DNA of 64,000 nucleotides from Rhabdothermincola sediminis (GCF_014805525.1 NZ_JACFSZ010000007.1:62001-126000); one strand, 5' to 3'. Positions 9,761 to 18,833 are shown, counted from the stretch's first letter. Notes: generated by a model not told the origin, from the letters alone. Made by a program: numbers and translations.

Positions 9761-9768
9761 ACCGTCCC

Positions 9769-10890
9769 ATGGCTGCCCGCTCCCTGCGGATCCTCCAGGT
9801 GGTGACCGACACCGACCGCCGGGGGGCTCAGGTCTTCGCCACCGACCTCGAGCGCGCTCTGCGCCAGCGAGGCCATGAGGTACGAACCGTCGCCCTGGCC
9901 CCGGGACACAACGCCCAGCGCCTCCCGGTCGGGGTGCTCGGCGACGAGCGGCTCGGTCGCCGGACACTCGCCGCGCTGCGCCGGCAGATGAGCTCGGCCG
10001 AGGTGGTCGTGGCTCACGGCTCGTCCACGCTGCCGGCCTGCGCGATAGCAGGGGCCGGCATTCGCACCCCGTTCGTGTACCGCCAGATCAGCGACTCGCG
10101 GTTCTGGGCGCCGACCCGGCTGCGACGCCTCCGGGTCCGGGCCCTCATGAGTCGGGCGGCGCGGGTGGTGGCGCTCGCCGACCACACCCGCCGGGAGCTC
10201 ATCGAGTGGATCGGGCTCCCGGCGGACCGGATCACCGTCGTGCCCAACGGGGTGCCCGAGGACGCCTTCCCGCTGCGGGACGAAGCGGCCGCGCCAGCTG
10301 CCAGGGCCGCGCTCGGGGTCCCGGAGGGCCCCACCGCGCTGTTCATCGCCGCCTTGGTGCCCGAGAAGGGCGCCGACCTGGCGATCGACGCCCTGGCCAC
10401 CGTCCCGGACGCCCATCTGATCGTGGCCGGCGACGGCCCCGACCGGGCGGCGCTGGAGCAGCGGGCCGCGGCGGTGGCTCCCGGCCGGGTCACGTTCACC
10501 GGATCGTTGCCCCGCGCCCTCGACGCCTACGCAGCCGCCGATCTGGTGGTGTTTCCCAGCCGGGGCGGTGACAGCATGCCCGCCGCCCTCATCGAGGCCG
10601 GGCTCTGCGGCCTGCCAGCGGTCACCACGCCCGTCGGCGCCATCACCGACATCGTCATCGATGGCGAGACGGGCGTCGTGGTGCCCATCGGTGACCGCCA
10701 GGCGTTGGCGGCGACGATGCGCGACCTGCTGACCGACCCCACCCGCCGGCGAGCCCTCGGCCGGGCGGCGAGACACCACTGCCTCGAGCAGTTCGGGATC
10801 ACGGTGGTGGCGCAACGATGGGAGCGGGTGCTCCTCGAAGTCGCCGGAGCCGGCCCCGCGCCCTCCCGGCCCCGGGCGCGCGTCGCATAG
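9769..10890 (+). CDS. GT4 family glycosyltransferase (373 aa)
   Basis: A GT-B enzyme with LQVVTDTDRRGAQVFATDL at the N-terminus (acceptor domain), LFIAALVPEKGADLAIDAL opening the donor domain, and VFPSRGGDSMPAALIEAGLC with the nucleotide-diphosphate-binding glutamate. The ATG lies nine bases after TACACT, so the message may be leaderless. It precedes an ABC exporter gene by 38 bases, which suggests that glycosyl transfer and export genes are expressed together. Donor sugar and linkage are unknown. Confidence 0.87.
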   Translation: MAARSLRILQVVTDTDRRGAQVFATDLERALRQRGHEVRTVALAPGHNAQRLPVGVLGDERLGRRTLAALRRQMSSAEVVVAHGSSTLPACAIAGAGIRTPFVYRQISDSRFWAPTRLRRLRVRALMSRAARVVALADHTRRELIEWIGLPADRITVVPNGVPEDAFPLRDEAAAPAARAALGVPEGPTALFIAALVPEKGADLAIDALATVPDAHLIVAGDGPDRAALEQRAAAVAPGRVTFTGSLPRALDAYAAADLVVFPSRGGDSMPAALIEAGLCGLPAVTTPVGAITDIVIDGETGVVVPIGDRQALAATMRDLLTDPTRRRALGRAARHHCLEQFGITVVAQRWERVLLEVAGAGPAPSRPRARVA

Positions 10891-10928
10891 GCTTGAGCGT
10901 TCCCCACGGTCCGCATCGAGCCGCCCAC

Positions 10929-12686
10929 ATGAGCACCAAACCCGTCGCCGCCTGGAGGCGACCACTCGAGCATCTCCCCGGGTCCCGGTGGAAGATCGTG
11001 GCCCTGGCCGCGATCTCGGGTCTCTCGGGTCTCGCGGATGCACTGGCGCTGGTCATCGTGGTGAAGGCCGGGTTGGCCGCCACCTCGGGCGAAGCGTGGA
11101 CCACCGTCGACACCGGCCCGATCAAGGGCTTGCGTATGACCGTCCCGACGTTGCTGGCGGTCGCAGCCGGATTGGTGATCGGCTCGTTCCTGCTCTCTGG
11201 CATCGCCAACTGGGCGAGCGCCCGGCTGACCGCGGCCACCCTGTTCGCCACCCGCCGGCGAGCGGTCGACGCCTACCTGAACACCGAGTGGGCGGTCGCC
11301 TCGCAGGAGCGAGAAGGCCACCTCCAGGAGCTGCTCAGCACCAACGTCAACAAGGCCGCCAACGGCATCAACCTGCTCACCACCGGGGTGGTGAGCCTGT
11401 TCAACTTCCTCGCGCTGTTCGTCACCGCGTTCGTCGTGAGCCCGCTCGTGTCACTGGTGCTGGTGGGGACGATGGCCGGCATGATCATGCTGCTCCGCCC
11501 GCTCCAGCGCCTCCAGCGCAAGTACGGCAAGCAGCGCGCCCGGGCCGGCATCCACTTCGCCAGCGGGGTCTCCGAGGTGGTGTCGCTGGCCCAAGAGGTC
11601 ACCCTGTTCGACGTCACCGACCAGGTGGAAGCCCGCCTCGCCCGCCGGGCCCGGGCCGAGACCCGGCCCGCGACGCTCATGTCCTTCTACGGCAGCTTCG
11701 TCGCCGAGATCTACCAGGCCGCGGCGCTGCTCATGGTGCTCGCCGGGTTGGCGTTCATCGCCTCGGCGGCCAGCGGGCAGATCGCGACGCTGAGCGTCGT
11801 GGTCCTGGTACTGCTGCGCTCGGTGACCTACGGCAAGAACCTCCAGCGCATCAACGTGGCCCTCGAGCAGACCGCCCCCTACCTCGACCAACTCGAGGAA
11901 GTCCTGGAACGCTACGAAGCCGCTCGGGTCCAGCGCGCCGGGCGCCCCATCGAGCACATCGGCTCGCTGGCTTTCGACCACGTGTCCTTCACGTACGACG
12001 GGTCGCACCCGGTGCTCAGCGACGTCAGCTTCGAGGTGGACCACGGCGAGGCCGTCGGCATCGTGGGCCCCTCGGGCGCGGGCAAGTCCACCCTCATGCA
12101 GCTGCTGTTGCGGCTTCGCACCCCCACCTCGGGCCGGTACCTGGTCAACGGTCAGGACGCGAGCTCCTTCGACCTCGACGACTGGCGCAGCCGCATCGCG
12201 GTGGTGACCCAGGAAGCTCGCCTCTACGACGGAACGGTGGCGGACAACATCCGCTTCTTCCGCGACCAGTTCACCGAGGACGACCTCCGGCGGGCGGCGA
12301 AGATGGCCAACATCGAAGCCGACATCGAGCACTGGCCGGACGGCTTCGACACCCAGGTCGGGGGGCGAGGCTCACAGGTGTCGGGGGGTCAGCGGCAGCG
12401 CATCTGCATCGCTCGGGCCATGATCGGCGAACCCGACCTGCTCTTCCTCGACGAGCCCACCAGCGCGCTCGACATGCGCTCGGAGGCGTTGCTGCACGAG
12501 ACGCTGCTCAACCTCAAGGGCCGGGTGACCATGTTCATCATCGCCCACCGGCTGTCCACCCTGCAGGTCTGCGACCGCATCATCGTGCTCAACAAGGGAC
12601 GGCTCGAAGCGTTCGACTCGCCGCGGGAGCTGGAGCGCACGAACGCCTTCTACGAGGAGGCGACCCGGCTCTCCCGGTTGCCCTGA
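10929..12686 (+). CDS. ABC exporter, fused membrane and ATPase domains (585 aa)
   Basis: This is a half-transporter of the MsbA/PglK/lipid-flippase type. The N-terminal 330 residues carry about six membrane helices, for example IVALAAISGLSGLADALALV near 20-39 and a pair in the 145-185 region. The ATPase domain has Walker A VGPSGAGKSTL, signature SGGQRQRICIARA, Walker B LLFLDEPTSALD and the switch histidine in IIAHRLS. It would work as a homodimer in the cytoplasmic membrane. Between a glycosyltransferase and a sulfotransferase gene, it is a candidate flippase for the lipid-linked, partly sulfated repeat unit, as PglK is in Campylobacter. No Wzx-type flippase is seen in the window. Confidence 0.88.
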   Translation: MSTKPVAAWRRPLEHLPGSRWKIVALAAISGLSGLADALALVIVVKAGLAATSGEAWTTVDTGPIKGLRMTVPTLLAVAAGLVIGSFLLSGIANWASARLTAATLFATRRRAVDAYLNTEWAVASQEREGHLQELLSTNVNKAANGINLLTTGVVSLFNFLALFVTAFVVSPLVSLVLVGTMAGMIMLLRPLQRLQRKYGKQRARAGIHFASGVSEVVSLAQEVTLFDVTDQVEARLARRARAETRPATLMSFYGSFVAEIYQAAALLMVLAGLAFIASAASGQIATLSVVVLVLLRSVTYGKNLQRINVALEQTAPYLDQLEEVLERYEAARVQRAGRPIEHIGSLAFDHVSFTYDGSHPVLSDVSFEVDHGEAVGIVGPSGAGKSTLMQLLLRLRTPTSGRYLVNGQDASSFDLDDWRSRIAVVTQEARLYDGTVADNIRFFRDQFTEDDLRRAAKMANIEADIEHWPDGFDTQVGGRGSQVSGGQRQRICIARAMIGEPDLLFLDEPTSALDMRSEALLHETLLNLKGRVTMFIIAHRLSTLQVCDRIIVLNKGRLEAFDSPRELERTNAFYEEATRLSRLP

Positions 12687-12698
12687 TCGCGCCGCTCC

Positions 12699-13388
12699 AT
12701 GATCGTCTCGCACCAGCACCGCTTCGTCTTCGTGAAGACCCGCAAGACCGCCGGCTCGAGCATCGAGGCGGCCTTGAGCCCGATCGCCGGCCCCGACGCC
12801 GTGGTCACCCCCCTCCTCGAGGAGCTGCCCGACCACCGGCCGCGCAACTGGCGGGCCAGCTTCAACCCCGTTCCCGAGCTGCTGGCCAACCCGCGAGCCG
12901 CTCGCTGGACCCTGAAGCAGTGGCGGCGCCGCATGGCCTTCTATAGCCACCTCCCGGCCGAGCCGGCCCGCCTCCGCCTCGGTCGAGACCGCTGGGACCA
13001 GTACTTCACGTTCTGCTTCGAGCGCGACCCGTGGGACAAGGTCGTGTCGATGTACTTCTGGAACACCCGCCAGGACCCCTCGCCCCCACCGTTCGAGGTG
13101 TGGGTGGAACGCCGGCGGCGGGAGCTGAGCGACTGGCACCTGTACACCCGCCGGGGGCGGATCATCGTCGACTTCGTGGGCCGGTTCGAGCGGCTGGAGG
13201 CCGACCTGCGCGCCGCGCTCGACCAGGCCGGCGTGGCGGATCCGATCGAGCTGCCCCGGCTCAAGTCGGGCACCCGGCGCGGACCGGTCGCCTTCACGCC
13301 TCGTGCCCGGGAGATCGTCCTCGATGTCTTCGCTCGGGAGTTCGAGGCGTTCGGCTACCCGACCGAGCCTGCGAGTGTTCAGCAGTGA
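12699..13388 (+). CDS. Sulfotransferase family protein, paralogue of 503-1216 (229 aa)
   Basis: PAPS loop KTRKTAGSSIEAAL lies near residues 13-26 and the 3'-phosphate segment YFTFCFERDPWDKVVSMYFW near 104-123. The protein matches the one encoded at 503 along its whole length, including the first seven residues and the C-terminal EFEAFGYP, so the two are recent paralogues with probably related but different acceptors. The gene begins 12 bases after the ABC exporter and ends in a four-base overlap with the next glycosyltransferase, so it belongs to a plus-strand operon running from 9769 to 15288. Confidence 0.85.
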   Translation: MIVSHQHRFVFVKTRKTAGSSIEAALSPIAGPDAVVTPLLEELPDHRPRNWRASFNPVPELLANPRAARWTLKQWRRRMAFYSHLPAEPARLRLGRDRWDQYFTFCFERDPWDKVVSMYFWNTRQDPSPPPFEVWVERRRRELSDWHLYTRRGRIIVDFVGRFERLEADLRAALDQAGVADPIELPRLKSGTRRGPVAFTPRAREIVLDVFAREFEAFGYPTEPASVQQ

Positions 13389-14623
13389 GCGACCGGTCCC
13401 GATCCCTGGTGGCGGTCATGCCCCGCCCCCGGACCGCCTGGCCCAGCGCGGCCGGGCTCTGGGTCACCGCCGCGGGCTGGGCGGCGGCGGGCGAACGCTG
13501 CTTCGGTCGCGGCTGGGTGGTCACCCCTGACGCCACGGCCTCACCGGAAGAGGCGGTGGGCTTCGCCACCGCCCACTACACCTCGGCCACCCGATCATCA
13601 CCGCGCGACAGGCTCATGCCGCCGGTGGTCCGGACCGCGGTGAAGGACACGCTCCAGTACCGCTCGATCCACCGCTTCGCGGTCGGGGCGGGCCCGTGGG
13701 ACTCAACACCGCCAGCGCTCGTCTGGCAGCACCATGAGATCTGCCACCGCGCGGGGATCGACCTCGCGCAGCGTGCCGGTTGCCCGGCGGTGGTCTTCGT
13801 GCACGCCCCCCAGGTGTGGGAAGCACGCCAGTGGGGGGTCCGGCGTCCCGGGTGGGGCTCCCTGCTGGAGCGGTTCGGCGAATCGCCCGCTCTGCGCCGG
13901 GCCGACGCGGTGGCGTGCGTCTCGGAGGAGGTCGCCACGCTGGTGGTGGACCTCGGCGCCGATCCCGGGACGGTGGTCGTCACCCCGATGGCCGTGGACC
14001 CCGAACGCTTCCACCCCCGGGTGTCCGGCAAGCCCGTCCGCGATCGCTACGCCCTGGGGGAGGCGCCGGTCGTCGGATGGTGCGGGAACTTCCGGCGCTT
14101 CCACGGGCTCGAGCAGGCCGTGGAAGGCTTCGCCCTCGTCCACCGCCGGCAGCCCGATGCTCGCTTGCTGCTGGTCGGTGACGGCCCGGAGCGGCGCCGG
14201 ATCGAGGCGCTGGTACAACAGCTCGGGCTGGGCGAGGCCACCCGCTTCACCGGTGGTGTGCCCCACGTGGAGATGGCCGCTCACCTCGCGGCCATGGACG
14301 TCGCGTGGGTGCTGGCCCAGCCCGGCGAAGCCTTCCACTACTCCCCTCACAAGATGCGTGAGTACCTGGCCTGCGCGGTGCCGGTGGTGGCTCCCTCGAT
14401 CGGTGACGTGGCCCGGGTGATGCACGACGGCCTCGACGCCGTGCTGTACCCGCCCGGTGACGTGGGCGCCCTCGCCGAGGCCACGCTGGAGCTGCTGGCC
14501 GACCCGGACCGCCGGGGGCGCATCGGTTCGGCGGGTCGCGAGCTGATGCTGCGGGAGGGCACCTGGGACGCGCAGCTCGCCAAGGTGACGACCCTGCTCG
14601 GAATCCCCCGGGGCGCGACATGA
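13385..14623 (+). CDS. GT4 family glycosyltransferase (412 aa)
   Basis: The start GTG overlaps the stop of the preceding sulfotransferase. The donor domain is clear: PVVGWCGNFRRFHGLEQAV, then LLLVGDGPERRRIEAL, then FHYSPHKMREYLACAVPVVA, where the usual glutamate-rich loop has the SPHKMREY form seen in WcaL/teichuronic-type transferases. The acceptor domain has WQHHEICHRAG near the middle. It adds a sugar at the cytoplasmic side. It is coupled at both ends to sulfotransferase genes, which hints that the sugar it adds is one of those sulfated. Confidence 0.84.
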   Translation: MSDRSRSLVAVMPRPRTAWPSAAGLWVTAAGWAAAGERCFGRGWVVTPDATASPEEAVGFATAHYTSATRSSPRDRLMPPVVRTAVKDTLQYRSIHRFAVGAGPWDSTPPALVWQHHEICHRAGIDLAQRAGCPAVVFVHAPQVWEARQWGVRRPGWGSLLERFGESPALRRADAVACVSEEVATLVVDLGADPGTVVVTPMAVDPERFHPRVSGKPVRDRYALGEAPVVGWCGNFRRFHGLEQAVEGFALVHRRQPDARLLLVGDGPERRRIEALVQQLGLGEATRFTGGVPHVEMAAHLAAMDVAWVLAQPGEAFHYSPHKMREYLACAVPVVAPSIGDVARVMHDGLDAVLYPPGDVGALAEATLELLADPDRRGRIGSAGRELMLREGTWDAQLAKVTTLLGIPRGAT

Positions 14624-15288
14624 CCACCGCCTCCGCCACCGCCCGCAAGCTGGCCCGCCGGGTCGACCGCCGGCCGCGCTACAACTACACGGTCTCCCGG
14701 GCCCACGGCTTCGTCTACTACCGGGTGGCGAAGGTGGCGACCCGCTCCATCTCGGCCTGGCTCCGGGAGCTCGACCCCGAGCCCGTCTACCTCACCGGAC
14801 GCCCCGCACCCTTCGACCCGCTCCACCGCCTGTTCCGCTTCGGGTTCGTCCGCAACCCCTGGGACCGCCTGGTGTCGTGCTGGCTCGACAAGGTGATCGG
14901 TCCCACCGACTACTGGCGCGACACCCCCCTGAAAGGCCTCCCCTTCGACGCCTTCGTCCACCAGATCGCCACTTGGGACCTCGACACCTGCGACCGCCAC
15001 GTCCGCCGGCAGGCCGCGCTGCTCCCCCCGAAGGGGCTCGACTTCGTCGGGCGCTTCGAGCACCTCGACGCCGACGTGGCTCGGGTCGCCGACCGCCTCG
15101 GCCTGCCCGCCAGCGGGCTCCCCCGGCGCAACACCAGCTCGGACCGCCAGAGCTACCACGCCTACTACACCCCCGAGCTGGCCGACCTGGTGGGTCGGCT
15201 GTACGCAGTCGACGCCTCGCGCTTCGGCTACACCTTCGGCGGGATCGCCACCGAAGGCAGTGAGACGGACAGCACGCGCGGCGCTTGA
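14620..15288 (+). CDS. Sulfotransferase family protein, HNK-1-like (222 aa)
   Basis: The segment FVYYRVAKVATRSISAWLRE (near residues 31-50) is the PAPS loop in the K-x-A-x-x-S form of HNK-1/chondroitin-type sulfotransferases. FGFVRNPWDRLVSCWLDK (near 74-91) is the 3'-phosphate site with its conserved R and S. FVGRFEHLDADVARV further on matches the FVGRFE motif in the sulfotransferases at 503 and 12699. The ATG overlaps the preceding stop by four bases. The acceptor is not identifiable from sequence. Confidence 0.84.
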   Translation: MTTASATARKLARRVDRRPRYNYTVSRAHGFVYYRVAKVATRSISAWLRELDPEPVYLTGRPAPFDPLHRLFRFGFVRNPWDRLVSCWLDKVIGPTDYWRDTPLKGLPFDAFVHQIATWDLDTCDRHVRRQAALLPPKGLDFVGRFEHLDADVARVADRLGLPASGLPRRNTSSDRQSYHAYYTPELADLVGRLYAVDASRFGYTFGGIATEGSETDSTRGA

Positions 15289-15290
15289 CC

Positions 15291-15320
15291 TATCCTTCAC
15301 CCACTCCCACCAGAGAGGAA
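15291..15320 (+). promoter_or_regulatory. -10 element and ribosome site before the aldolase gene
   Basis: TATCCT at 15291-15296 is a good -10 hexamer with no clear -35 at the right distance. GAGAGGAA at 15313-15320 is a strong Shine-Dalgarno sequence that fixes the GTG at 15325 as the start. This suggests the aldolase/CMP-sugar cassette has its own transcription start. Confidence 0.45.
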
Positions 15321-15324
15321 TGCG

Positions 15325-16956
15325 GTGGCGTTCGACCCAACCCGGCTCCAGGTACTCGACTGCACGCTGCGGGACGGCGGCTACTACAACGCATGGGACT
15401 TCCGCCCCTCGCTGGTGGAGCGGTACCTCGCCGCGGTGGATGCCGCCGGGGTCGACGTGGTGGAGATCGGGTTCCGCAGCTACCCGCAGCCGAAGTTCCT
15501 CGGCCCCTTCGCCTACTCGACCGACGAGCTGCTCAGCGGACTCAAGCTGCCGAAGGCGACGATCGGGGTCATGGCCAACGCCTCCGACCTCCTGTCCCGC
15601 GGCGGTCCCGCGCCGGAGGCGGTCGACGCACTGTTCCGGCCGGCCGACCTCTCACCGGTGTCGCTGGTGCGGCTCGCCGCGCACCTCCACGAGGTCAGCG
15701 GGTGCCAGCCGATCGTGGAGCGGCTCCGCGAGCTCGGCTACCGGGTGGGGCTGAACCTCATGCAGGTCAGCCGCTCCAGCGGGGAGCAGCTGACCCAGCT
15801 GGCGGCCACCTGCGAAGCGTGGGGGTCGGTGGAGGTTCTGTATTTCGCCGACTCGCTCGGCAACATGACCGCCGCCGACATCGCCGCCTGCATCACCGCT
15901 CTCTCGGCAGGCTGGTCCGGACCGCTCGGCATCCACGCCCACGACAACCGGGCACGGGCGTTGACCAACACGCTCGCCGCCGCCGAGCTGGGCGCCACCT
16001 GGCTGGACGCCACGGTGCTGGGCATGGGTCGGGGCGCGGGGAACGTGCGCACCGACTTCCTGCTCTTCGAGCTGGCCCAGATGGGATGCGATCGCTACCG
16101 GCCCGAAGCACTGCTCCCCGTGGTGCTCGAGGACTTCGGCCGCCTCCAGGAGCAGTACGGCTGGGGCACCAACCTGCTGTACCTGATGTCGGCCGCGTAC
16201 GACATCCATCCCACCTACGTGCAGCAGATGATCGGGGACGGTCGCTACGAGACCGCGGACATCGTCGCCGCCCTGAAGAACCTCCGCACCCTCGAGGGCC
16301 ACTCGTTCAGCACCGAGCGTCTCGGCCAGGCGGTGGCGGCCAGCGGTGATGAGGGAACCGGTACCTGGTCGGCCGACGGGTGGCTCACCGGCCGTGACGT
16401 GCTGGTGATCGGGGCGGGGCCGAGCGCCGAGCTCCACCGTGAGGAGCTGAACCGGTTCATCGCCCGCGAGCGCCCGGCGGTGCTGTGCCTCAACACGACA
16501 TCCACGGTGGTCAGCGACGAGATGGTCTCGGCCTTCGTGGCGTGCAACCCGTCGCGCATCATGCTCGAGTCCAGCCGGCTGGCGGGGCTCCGCCGGCCGC
16601 TGCTCGCGCCGCGGCCGACGATCGACGCGCTCGTGGGCGGTGAACGCCTCGACAGCGTGGAGGTCCTCGACTACGGCCTGCGGGTGGAGGCAGGGCGATT
16701 CGACATCGGTTCCTCGGGCTGCGTGCTGCCCGCCCGCCTCGCCGTCGCCTACGCGATCGCGGCCGCGACCGCTGGTGGGGCACGGCGCATCCTGCTCGCC
16801 GGGTTCGACGGCTACCGGGCGGGCGACCCGAGGCAGGAGGAGATGGTCGAAGTGCTCCGCGCCTACGAGGAGTCTGGACGGGTGGTGCCTCTCATCGCCA
16901 TCACGCCGAGCACCTATCCCGTCCAGCAGAGCTCCGTCTACGCCCCCACCATCTGA
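15325..16956 (+). CDS. HMGL-type aldolase fused to GAGPS-motif (DUF115-like) domain (543 aa)
   Basis: The N-terminal 300 residues are a DRE-TIM aldolase of the HMG-CoA lyase/4-hydroxy-2-oxovalerate aldolase superfamily. LDCTLRDGGYYNAWDF (near 11-26) is the substrate and metal motif, and HAHDN at 204-208 carries the metal-binding histidines. From residue 359, VLVIGAGPSAELHREEL starts a second, Rossmann-like domain that resembles the MptE/DUF115 and GT42 folds. The natural chemistry of the superfamily is pyruvate-type carbon-carbon bond cleavage or formation. Directly downstream are a CMP-sugar synthetase and a sialyltransferase-like gene, so I infer that it builds a 2-keto-3-deoxy acid sugar. 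The substrate is unproven, and so is the function of the second domain. Confidence 0.75.
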   Translation: MAFDPTRLQVLDCTLRDGGYYNAWDFRPSLVERYLAAVDAAGVDVVEIGFRSYPQPKFLGPFAYSTDELLSGLKLPKATIGVMANASDLLSRGGPAPEAVDALFRPADLSPVSLVRLAAHLHEVSGCQPIVERLRELGYRVGLNLMQVSRSSGEQLTQLAATCEAWGSVEVLYFADSLGNMTAADIAACITALSAGWSGPLGIHAHDNRARALTNTLAAAELGATWLDATVLGMGRGAGNVRTDFLLFELAQMGCDRYRPEALLPVVLEDFGRLQEQYGWGTNLLYLMSAAYDIHPTYVQQMIGDGRYETADIVAALKNLRTLEGHSFSTERLGQAVAASGDEGTGTWSADGWLTGRDVLVIGAGPSAELHREELNRFIARERPAVLCLNTTSTVVSDEMVSAFVACNPSRIMLESSRLAGLRRPLLAPRPTIDALVGGERLDSVEVLDYGLRVEAGRFDIGSSGCVLPARLAVAYAIAAATAGGARRILLAGFDGYRAGDPRQEEMVEVLRAYEESGRVVPLIAITPSTYPVQQSSVYAPTI

Positions 16957-16959
16957 CCC

Positions 16960-17697
16960 GTGGGACGAACGGTCATCGTCATCCCGGCCCGGTACGAATC
17001 CTCACGCTTCCCGGGCAAGCCGCTCGCCCTGCTGGACGGCACGAGCCTCATCCAGCGCACCTGGCAGCAGTGCGTCGCAGCTCTGGGACCGGATGACGTC
17101 TACGTGGCTACCGACGACGACCGCATCGAGTCGCACTGCCGGGACTTCGGCGCGCAGGTGGTGCTCACGCCGACCACCTGCCCCACCGGCACCGACCGGG
17201 TCTACGCCGCCTCGGAGCAGATCGACGCCGAGGCCTTCGTGAACGTCCAGGGCGACGAGCCGCTCGTCGACCCAGCCGACATCCTCGCGGTCATCGCCGC
17301 GTCGCAGGCTCATCCCGGCGAGGTCGTCAACGCGATGTGCCCCATCGATGACGAGTCGACCTTCCGCGACCCCAATGTCCCCAAGGTGGTGAGCGCTCCG
17401 GACGGCCGGCTGCTGTACATGTCCCGAGCCGCCGTCCCCACCGGCAAGGACCTCGGGTTCCGCGGTGCGTGGCGGCAGGTGTGCGTGTACGCGTTCCCGA
17501 CCCCGGCGCTCAAGCGCTACGCCAACCACGGCGGCAAGACACCCGTCGAACAGATCGAGGACATCGAGATCCTGCGCTTCCTCGAACTCGGCATCCCGGT
17601 GCGCATGGTGGCGGTCTCCTCCGCCTCGCTCGCCGTGGACGTGCCCGGGGACATCGCGCGGGTCGAAGCCGAGCTGCGGCGGCGAGGCCACCGATGA
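16960..17697 (+). CDS. kdsB: KdsB-like CMP-ulosonate cytidylyltransferase (245 aa)
   Basis: The protein matches 3-deoxy-manno-octulosonate cytidylyltransferases in length and motifs: IPARYESSRFPGKPL (residues 8-22) binds CTP, NVQGDEPLV (about 94-102) binds metal and sugar, and VEQIEDIEILRFLELG is the family's C-terminal signature. The reaction joins CTP and a ulosonic acid to give CMP-sugar and pyrophosphate. The GTG start lies three bases after the aldolase stop. No kdsA, kdsD or lipid A gene is in the window and an actinobacterium has no Kdo-containing LPS, so the natural substrate is probably another ulosonic acid made by the aldolase next door. The gene symbol marks homology only. Confidence 0.85.
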   Translation: MGRTVIVIPARYESSRFPGKPLALLDGTSLIQRTWQQCVAALGPDDVYVATDDDRIESHCRDFGAQVVLTPTTCPTGTDRVYAASEQIDAEAFVNVQGDEPLVDPADILAVIAASQAHPGEVVNAMCPIDDESTFRDPNVPKVVSAPDGRLLYMSRAAVPTGKDLGFRGAWRQVCVYAFPTPALKRYANHGGKTPVEQIEDIEILRFLELGIPVRMVAVSSASLAVDVPGDIARVEAELRRRGHR

Positions 17698-17704
17698 GCC
17701 GGCC

Positions 17705-18823
17705 ATGACCAGCCCGGCGGTCGTCGTCTACCACGTCCAGACGCCGTACCACACGTTGCAGGCCCTCGGCCTCGCCGCCACGGACGGCGCCACCTCGCAG
17801 CTCGTGGCCGTTCCCAGCCACCCCTCCCAGGCGATCCTGCTCGACGCGCTCGGCGACCTACCGGGCTCGCCGTTCGGCGCGATACGCCGGCTCGACGCGG
17901 TCCGACCCGGGCTGGAACGGCTCCCCCCGACCCTGGCGCGGCGCATCTCCGCGGCGGGCAACGCACGCCGGCTCCACCGCTCGGTGGCGAACCTCGGCGA
18001 AGCAGTCGAGGTGCGGACCGCCAACGTGCAGACCGTCGAGGGCCGTGCGCTGGCGGCTGCAGCGGTCGCCACCTCCGGGCGGGTGGGCGTGATCGAGGAC
18101 GGGTTGCTCACCTACGAGAAGCGCTACGTGGCTCCGGCGCCGCGGGGCGGGGTCCGACCGGCCCTGGCGCGCTGGTGGCGCCAGCTCGTGTTCGGCCGAT
18201 GGGCCGGGACACCCGCGGGGGTCATCCCCTACCGGGAGCTCGACGCCCTGTGGGTGTCGTTCCCCGATGCGATCGACCCCGGCGCCTGGCCCGGGGTGCC
18301 CGTGCGCCCGCTCCCTGACCCCGCGGGTGCGCGCCCGTTGCTGGAGGCGCTGGCCTCCGCGGTGATCGGCCCCGACCAGCGAGACGTGTACCGCCGGCTC
18401 GACACCGTCCTGGTGCTGCCCCACTCGGCGATGCTGGGCGGGAGCGCCGCGGTCGACGCCCTGGGGCGCCTGGTGCGCGGCCTCGTGGGGAGCGGCCTGG
18501 TGGTCGGCGTCAAGCGCCATCCCCGGGACGACCCGGCCACCCTGGACCGGGTCATGCCGGCGGCCGTGACTGAGGTCGAGCCGTGGTTGCCGGTCGAGCT
18601 GCTGTTCCTCCTGCCGCGCTCGTCGCTGCGCTGGATCGTCACCGACCGCACCACCGTGGTCCTCTCGGGGCCGCGCTACTGCCCCGACGCCACGACGATC
18701 ACCTTCTCGAACGACGTGCCTCCCGAGGCCCGCGACGCCTACGAGCGGCTCATGCAGGCCACCGGCGGCGTGCTGGTCGACTCCCCGGACGGGGTGCTGG
18801 CCGCCATCACCAGCCGGAGCTGA
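17705..18823 (+). CDS. Sialyltransferase-like CMP-sugar transferase (372 aa)
   Basis: The N-terminus AVVVYHVQTPYHTLQALGLA resembles the first strand of bacterial polysialyl- and GT52-type transferases. Two short motifs shared by bacterial sialyltransferases of GT38/GT52/GT80 are visible at the right order and spacing: the acidic-acidic-glycine motif as VIEDGLLTYEK (129-139, E131-D132-G133), where the aspartate is the catalytic base, and the HP motif as VKRHPRDD (269-276, H272-P273), which binds CMP. It starts seven bases after the CMP-sugar synthetase gene, which strongly suggests it uses that product. Which ulosonic sugar it transfers, and whether it polymerises it, are not known. Confidence 0.65.
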   Translation: MTSPAVVVYHVQTPYHTLQALGLAATDGATSQLVAVPSHPSQAILLDALGDLPGSPFGAIRRLDAVRPGLERLPPTLARRISAAGNARRLHRSVANLGEAVEVRTANVQTVEGRALAAAAVATSGRVGVIEDGLLTYEKRYVAPAPRGGVRPALARWWRQLVFGRWAGTPAGVIPYRELDALWVSFPDAIDPGAWPGVPVRPLPDPAGARPLLEALASAVIGPDQRDVYRRLDTVLVLPHSAMLGGSAAVDALGRLVRGLVGSGLVVGVKRHPRDDPATLDRVMPAAVTEVEPWLPVELLFLLPRSSLRWIVTDRTTVVLSGPRYCPDATTITFSNDVPPEARDAYERLMQATGGVLVDSPDGVLAAITSRS

Positions 18824-18833
18824 CCCGTCGCTT

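Noticed and set aside
16960-17697. True Kdo pathway for lipopolysaccharide
   Set aside because: There is no kdsA, kdsC, kdsD, waaA or lipid A gene in the window, and other genes point to an actinobacterium without LPS.
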